Shown: in pieces, positions 6,727 through 10,182 of the stretch
Numbering within the stretch: position 1 is the first letter of the stretch
Layout: the number at the start of each line of letters is the position of its first letter
Notes under the pieces: generated by a model
Database searches by the model: none
What the model was told of the DNA's origin: nothing
The model's input: the letters and a program-made list of their open reading frames with translations, nothing else
Assembly: GCA_964428215.1 (NCBI GenBank)
Contig: CAYRXO010000130.1
Location: forward strand, 1-10,182
Direction of reading: 5' to 3'
DNA: 10,182 nt
DNA from: Accumulibacter sp964428215
GTDB taxonomy: Bacteria; Pseudomonadota; Gammaproteobacteria; Burkholderiales; Rhodocyclaceae
Program-made: the position numbers and the translations under genes

Positions 6727-8031
6727 ATGCTCCGTTTCCTGCGTCAGTTATTCCTGCTGCTGGTCTGCAGCATCGCGACCGTCGCTCAATCCGCACCGGC
6801 GGCGCGACAACCGCTGCCGGTCGATCGCATCGTCGCCGTGGTCAACGATGAAGTGATCACCACGAACGAGTTGCAACTGCGGCTCAAGGGAGCGCTGGCC
6901 CAGTTGCAGCGGCAGGGCACCGCCTTGCCGCCGCGCGAAGTGCTCGAACAGCAGATGCTCGAACGGATGGTCATGGACAAGGTGCAACTGCAGTTCGCCC
7001 GTGACGCCGGCATGCGTGTCGACGACGCGCAACTCGAAGAAGCACTGCAACGCATCGCCGTCGGCAACAAGCTGACGCCGGCGCAACTGCGCAGCACGCT
7101 GGAGAAGGACGGCATCGCTTACGCCAGCTTCCGCGAGGAAATCCGCGCCGAAATGGCCATTGCCCGCGTCCGCGAACGCGAGGTCGACAACAAGCTGTTC
7201 ATTTCAGAAGGCGAAATCGACAACTACCTGAGCGGTGCGGACGGCAGTGGCGCGGGCGAGGAATACCAGCTGGCGCACATCCTGCTGCGCGCACCCGAAT
7301 CGGCGAGTCCCGAACAGATACAGAAACTACAGGCCAAGGCCGAACAGGTTCTGGCCCGTTCGAACAAGGGCGAAGATTTCGCGCAACTCGCCGCCGCCTA
7401 TTCCGATGCTCCGGACGCTCTGAAAGGTGGTGATCTCGGCTGGCGGTCGCTCGATCGCTTGCCGCGCATGTTCGCCGACACGGCCGGACGGCTGCGCGTC
7501 GGCGAAGTATCGGAGGTATTGCGCAGTTCGAACGGCTTTCATCTGATCAAACTGGTTGGCAAACGTGGCAGTGGCGCTCTGCCGGCGATGCAGCAGACGC
7601 ATGCGCGGCACATCCTGATCAAGGTCAACGAAGTCGTCTCCGAGCCGGAGGCCCGGCACAAGATCGAAGGACTGATCGAGCGCCTCCGCAATGGCGAAAA
7701 CTTCGTCGCCTTGGCGCGCAGTTTCTCGCAGGACGGTTCGGCGCTCAAAGGCGGCGATCTTGGCTGGATCTATCCTGGCGATACGGTGCCTGAATTTGAA
7801 CGAGCGATGAACGCGCTGGCCCCCGGACAGATCAGCCCGCCGGTGCAGACGCCGTTCGGTTTTCATCTCATCGAAGTGCTCGAACGGCGGGTGCAGGACG
7901 TCTCCAACGATCGCCAGCGTGCCGTCGCCCGGCAAGTGCTGCGCGAGCGCAAGCGTGACGAGGCCTATCAGGACTGGCTGCGGCAAGCCCGCGACCGCGC
8001 TTACGTCGAAATCCGTCTGGACGAGCGTTGA
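6727..8031 (+). CDS. surA: Periplasmic chaperone / peptidyl-prolyl isomerase SurA
   Basis: Periplasmic chaperone for outer-membrane proteins, including LptD encoded just upstream. It is 434 aa, near E. coli SurA (428). The N-terminus has a signal peptide (LRQLFLLLVCSIATVA, cleavage around 20-25). The SurA N-terminal chaperone region covers about 30-170, starting with VDRIVAVVNDEVITTNEL (32-49). Two parvulin (PPIC) domains follow at about 178-279 (AHILLR 183-188, KGGDLGW 233-239, GFHLIKL 270-276) and 289-388 (ARHILIK 293-299, KGGDLGWIYPGD 341-352, FGFHLIEV 377-384), then a C-terminal helix. The ATG lies eight bases after lptD, with AGG of the lptD stop region (6717-6719) as a weak ribosome binding site. 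The 3' end overlaps pdxA by four bases. The gene looks intact. Confidence 0.95.
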   Translation: MLRFLRQLFLLLVCSIATVAQSAPAARQPLPVDRIVAVVNDEVITTNELQLRLKGALAQLQRQGTALPPREVLEQQMLERMVMDKVQLQFARDAGMRVDDAQLEEALQRIAVGNKLTPAQLRSTLEKDGIAYASFREEIRAEMAIARVREREVDNKLFISEGEIDNYLSGADGSGAGEEYQLAHILLRAPESASPEQIQKLQAKAEQVLARSNKGEDFAQLAAAYSDAPDALKGGDLGWRSLDRLPRMFADTAGRLRVGEVSEVLRSSNGFHLIKLVGKRGSGALPAMQQTHARHILIKVNEVVSEPEARHKIEGLIERLRNGENFVALARSFSQDGSALKGGDLGWIYPGDTVPEFERAMNALAPGQISPPVQTPFGFHLIEVLERRVQDVSNDRQRAVARQVLRERKRDEAYQDWLRQARDRAYVEIRLDER

Positions 8032-9038
8032 CCGCGCACGCCTTACCGCGTATCGCCGTTACCAGCGGCGAACCGGCAGGCGTCGGACCGGAAATCTGCC
8101 TGCGCCTGGCCGAAAACGAGTCGATCATCCGCCGCGTGCAGCCGGTTCTGCTCGCCGACCGTACTTTGCTGGCCGAACGCGCCGCCGCGCTGCGCTGGCC
8201 GGTCGAACTGCGCGATTGGCAACCGGGTCGGGAGCCGGAAGCGGGAACGCTCGACGTGCTGCATCTGCCGTTGGCGGCGCCGTCGCTCGCCGGCAAACTC
8301 GATCCGGCCAATGCGGCTTACGTGCTCGCCCTGCTCGACCGGGCGCTGGCCGGTTGCCGGAGTGGCGAATTTGCCGCCATGATCACCGCGCCGGTGCACA
8401 AAGGCGTCATCAACGACGCCGGCATCCGCTTTTCCGGCCACACCGAATATCTCGCTGAACGAACCGCCACTGCGCGCGTGGTGATGATGCTCGCCGGCGG
8501 CGGACTGCGCGTCGCGCTGGTCACCACGCACCTGCCGCTGAAAGACGTTCCGGCAGCGATCACCGAGACGGCGCTTGCTGAAACCTTGCGCGTCCTGCAC
8601 GCCGAAATGCAGCGCAAGTACGCCATCCCGCAGCCGCGCATCCTGGTCGCCGGGCTCAACCCGCACGCCGGCGAAGGCGGCTACCTGGGGCGCGAAGAAA
8701 TCGACGTCATCTGCCCGGTGCTCGACCGACTGCGCGGCGAAGGCCTGCAGCTGATCGGTCCGTTGCCGGCCGACACGATGTTCTCGGCGCCGGTGCTGGC
8801 GCGCGGCGATTGTGTCCTGGCGATGTACCACGACCAGGGGCTGACGGCGCTGAAATACGCCAGCTTCGGGCAGGGCATCAACGTCACGCTCGGCCTGCCG
8901 ATCATCCGCACCTCGGTCGATCACGGTACGGCACTGGAACTCGCCGGCAGCGGTCAGGCCGACCCGGGCAGCCTGTTCGTCGCTGTCGAGCAGGCGTTGC
9001 TGATGGCCGAACGCAGCGCCCGTTTGCCGAGCCGGTAG
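8028..9038 (+). CDS. pdxA: 4-hydroxythreonine-4-phosphate dehydrogenase
   Basis: NAD-dependent oxidation of 4-phosphohydroxy-L-threonine in the DXP-dependent branch of pyridoxal 5'-phosphate synthesis, in the cytoplasm. It is 336 aa (E. coli 329). It begins with IAVTSGEPAGVGPEI (9-23), then ITAPVHKGVINDAG (119-132) and FSGHTEYLA (135-143). The three expected metal-binding histidines are visible: H168 (TTHLPLKDV), H213 (GLNPHAGEGG) and H268 (MYHDQGL). IIRTSVDHGTA (292-302) lies near the end. The start is TTG at 8028, overlapping the surA stop as TTGA. No ATG or GTG lies suitably upstream in frame, and the conserved N-terminus begins only eight residues in. This points to low initiation dependent on SurA translation. 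The surA-pdxA-rsmA order is common in proteobacteria. Confidence 0.94.
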   Translation: MTAHALPRIAVTSGEPAGVGPEICLRLAENESIIRRVQPVLLADRTLLAERAAALRWPVELRDWQPGREPEAGTLDVLHLPLAAPSLAGKLDPANAAYVLALLDRALAGCRSGEFAAMITAPVHKGVINDAGIRFSGHTEYLAERTATARVVMMLAGGGLRVALVTTHLPLKDVPAAITETALAETLRVLHAEMQRKYAIPQPRILVAGLNPHAGEGGYLGREEIDVICPVLDRLRGEGLQLIGPLPADTMFSAPVLARGDCVLAMYHDQGLTALKYASFGQGINVTLGLPIIRTSVDHGTALELAGSGQADPGSLFVAVEQALLMAERSARLPSR

Positions 9039-9051
9039 AACGGATGCGCGC

Positions 9052-9843
9052 ATGAGTGCACATCCGGCGCGCAAGCGTTTCGGCCAGCATTTCCTGATTG
9101 ACCCGTCGATCATCGAACGCATCGTTGCCAGTCCCAATTTTCGTGCGGATGAGCGGGTGGTCGAAATCGGTCCCGGCCTCGGCGCGCTGACTGGGCCGCT
9201 GCTGCGCCGGCTCGAGCGGCTGCAGGTGATCGAAATCGACCGTGACATCGTCGACCGGCTGCGCCGGCAATACCCGCCGGAACGATTGATCATCCATGCC
9301 GGCGACGCCCTGAATGTCGATTTTGCCGCGCTGGCCAACGCAGGCCCGCTGCGCCTGATCGGCAATCTGCCCTACAACGTGTCGACGCCATTGCTCTTTC
9401 ATCTGGCGCGTTTTGCCGACGTGATCAACGACATGCACTTCATGTTGCAGAAAGAAGTCGTCGACCGGCTGGTCGCCGCACCGGCCAGCCACGCCTACGG
9501 CCGTTTGTCGGTGATGCTGCAATACCGCTTTGCCATCGACTGGCTGTTTGACGTGCCGCCGCAAGCCTTCAGACCGCCGCCGAAAGTGCAATCGGCGGTC
9601 GTTCGCCTCTTGCCGCGACCGGCAGCGGCACTGCGCGTGCGCGACGAACGCCACTTTGCAACGCTGGTCGCCGCCGCCTTCTCCCAACGCCGCAAGATGT
9701 TGCGCAACAGTTTGCACGAACTGCTGTCTGCCGAACGACTCGACCAGCTGGCGATCGCAGCAAGCGCGCGTGCCGAGGAATTGTCGGTGGACGATTTCAT
9801 TCGCCTGGCCAACGCCGGCGCCAGGCAAACGCTGACTCAATGA
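9052..9843 (+). CDS. rsmA: 16S rRNA dimethyladenosine transferase RsmA (KsgA)
   Basis: SAM-dependent enzyme that dimethylates A1518 and A1519 in helix 45 of 16S rRNA, a late check in 30S assembly; its loss gives kasugamycin resistance in known hosts. It is 263 aa (E. coli 273). It carries the N-terminal RKRFGQHFL (7-15), SAM motif I VVEIGPGLGALT (36-47), acidic EID (61-63), GDALNVD (84-90), the catalytic NLPY in GNLPYNVSTPLLF (104-116), and the C-terminal FRPPPKVQSAVVRL (173-186) and QRRKMLRN (212-219). The ATG is 13 bases after the pdxA stop, with only a weak CGGA upstream. It is the last gene of the rightward cluster, and I see no T-tailed terminator behind it. Confidence 0.96.
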   Translation: MSAHPARKRFGQHFLIDPSIIERIVASPNFRADERVVEIGPGLGALTGPLLRRLERLQVIEIDRDIVDRLRRQYPPERLIIHAGDALNVDFAALANAGPLRLIGNLPYNVSTPLLFHLARFADVINDMHFMLQKEVVDRLVAAPASHAYGRLSVMLQYRFAIDWLFDVPPQAFRPPPKVQSAVVRLLPRPAAALRVRDERHFATLVAAAFSQRRKMLRNSLHELLSAERLDQLAIAASARAEELSVDDFIRLANAGARQTLTQ

Positions 9844-9890
9844 CTGCACGGGAAATTGCCGTACTGACAGCGTGTCGATCCGCCGTGCGG

Positions 9891-9908
9891 CACGTTGTCT
9901 CACGTTGT
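9891..9908 (+). repeat. Direct repeat CACGTTGT, 10-base period
   Basis: CACGTTGT occurs at 9891-9898 and again at 9901-9908, one helical turn apart. The second copy runs into a perfect TTGACA (9908-9913), but no matching -10 lies 16-18 bases further on. It could be a regulator site or chance. Confidence 0.3.
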
Positions 9909-9990
9909 TGACAGCAATGCTTGCACAGAACGCTGACTGAACTTTTCTCTAGGCAGTCGGCAGCGGCTTGCTCCTTTCTCTGTCGGAATC

Positions 9991-10018
9991 GCCTTGATCA
10001 GAATGGCGGATCAAAGGC
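9991..10018 (+). repeat. Imperfect inverted repeat after rsmA
   Basis: GCCTTGATC (9991-9999) pairs with GATCAA and GGC (10009-10014, 10016-10018), with one bulged A and a nine-base loop. It could act as a stem at the rsmA transcript end, but there is no following T run, so an intrinsic terminator is not supported. The TTGAT and ATCAA arms resemble FNR half-sites but are 11 bases apart rather than 4. Confidence 0.45.
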
Positions 10019-10024
10019 TGTCAA

Positions 10025-10038
10025 ATGATCCAAATCAA
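10025..10038 (+). promoter_or_regulatory. FNR/ANR-type binding box
   Basis: ATGATCCAAATCAA matches the FNR-family consensus TTGAT-N4-ATCAA at nine of ten defined positions; only the first base differs. FNR, ANR and Dnr proteins of the Crp-Fnr family bind such sites when oxygen is low or, for Dnr, with nitric oxide. The box centre (10031.5) is 30.5 bases before the first base of a TATACT -10 box. That places it near -41.5, the class II activator position, where the box covers the -35 region; the -35 itself (TAAATT) is poor. Confidence 0.65.
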
Positions 10039-10061
10039 TAAATTTACCAATTCCGCTTATC

Positions 10062-10067
10062 TATACT
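10062..10067 (+). promoter_or_regulatory. -10 element of candidate FNR-dependent promoter
   Basis: TATACT has one mismatch to TATAAT and is preceded by A+T-rich sequence. Transcription would start near 10073, in the run GAAAAG. With a poor -35 and a well-placed FNR-type box upstream, it fits an activator-dependent promoter directed to the right, away from rsmA. Confidence 0.55.
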
Positions 10068-10117
10068 GAAAAGCACACCGCTGGCCAGTCGCCATGGGCG
10101 GCGCTGCTTGACGCAAT

Positions 10118-10161
10118 GCCCCGGGTGAAGGCATACCCTTATACACAACTCACCCCGGGGC
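10118..10161 (+). repeat. GC-rich hairpin in putative leader RNA
   Basis: GCCCCGGGTGA (10118-10128) pairs with TCACCCCGGGGC (10150-10161), giving 11 base pairs, one bulged C and a 21-base loop. Two alternative pairings compete with it: ATGCC (10116-10120) with GGCAT (10130-10134), and GGGT (10123-10126) with ACCC (10135-10138). No T run follows. The stem would lie about 45 bases into the transcript from the 10062 promoter, and ends 17 bases before a GGAG. Confidence 0.55.
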
Positions 10162-10178
10162 CGCCTCACGGATGAACT

Positions 10179-10182
10179 GGAG
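10179..10182 (+). promoter_or_regulatory. Possible Shine-Dalgarno at window edge
   Basis: The window ends in CTGGAG. GGAG is a usable ribosome binding site and suggests a start codon within about ten bases beyond the edge. An ATG at 10172 is an alternative start but has no ribosome binding site in front of it. The product cannot be judged from here. Confidence 0.35.

Larger units (their letters stand above)
9844..10182. other. Intergenic region after rsmA, no complete gene
   Basis: These 339 bases hold no credible complete gene. The first 150 resemble the GC-rich surroundings. From about 9990 to 10080 the composition becomes A+T-rich and promoter-like. From 10115 to 10165 it is GC-rich and strongly self-complementary. 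Separate entries describe a short direct repeat, an inverted repeat, an FNR-type box with a -10 element, a leader hairpin and a possible Shine-Dalgarno at the window edge. Together they read as the upstream region of a rightward gene starting just outside the window. Confidence 0.7.

Noticed and set aside
8043..9365. 440-codon minus-strand frame opposite pdxA and rsmA
   Set aside because: Crosses two well-supported genes in antisense, and its composition is Arg/Ser-rich as typical for a shadow frame.
9994..10014. Second FNR box formed by TTGAT and ATCAA
   Set aside because: The half-sites are separated by 11 bases rather than the 4 required for one dimer.
9991..10018. Intrinsic terminator for the lptD-surA-pdxA-rsmA cluster
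   Set aside because: The stem is A+T-rich with a bulge and has no T tract behind it.
10025..10069. 14-codon frame MIQINKFTNSAYLY starting at the FNR-type box
   Set aside because: An AAAGG lies seven bases upstream, but the frame coincides with the FNR box and -10 element and would be upstream of the transcript start. Too short to support.

Overview
This 10.2 kb window holds a conserved chromosomal housekeeping block from a GC-rich Gram-negative bacterium. It is most likely a betaproteobacterium. The gene content and order (amgK-murU-pepP-ubiH divergent from lptD-surA-pdxA-rsmA) and the protein style suggest a Rhodocyclales / Accumulibacter-Dechloromonas-like lineage. That placement is an inference from family knowledge and has not been tested phylogenetically. 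I see no phage, transposon, CRISPR, toxin-antitoxin, rRNA or tRNA gene.

Left edge (1-48): this is not genomic DNA. It is an untrimmed Illumina P5/i5/read-1 adapter joined to the contig end. It truncates a ubiH-like gene and gives any uncorrected translation a false C-terminus.

Left arm, minus strand (49-3561): a tightly packed operon reads leftward as amgK, murU, pepP, ubiH (cut off). Successive genes overlap by 1, 4 and 8 bases. AmgK and MurU form the anabolic cell-wall recycling route from MurNAc to UDP-MurNAc. PepP is a proline aminopeptidase. UbiH is a ubiquinone-ring hydroxylase.

Centre (3562-3874): a divergent intergenic region of 313 bases. It has a strong ribosome binding site for amgK, a candidate -10 box and a GC-rich leader hairpin for lptD, and a doubtful 36-codon ORF.

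Right arm, plus strand (3875-9843): lptD, surA, pdxA, rsmA with spacings of 8 bases, a 4-base overlap and 13 bases. LptD is the outer-membrane LPS translocon and SurA the periplasmic chaperone that helps fold it. PdxA makes pyridoxal phosphate and RsmA dimethylates 16S rRNA. This LptD has a long Ala/Pro-rich N-terminal extension and only two cysteines after the signal peptide.

Right edge (9844-10182): 339 bases with no complete gene. The AT-rich part carries a near-consensus FNR/ANR-type box correctly spaced from a -10 element, followed by a GC-rich leader hairpin and a GGAG at the very end. This looks like an oxygen-responsive promoter and structured 5' leader for a gene starting just outside the window. 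It is the most interesting non-coding signal here. The rest is ordinary core genome, and I found no convincing undescribed system.
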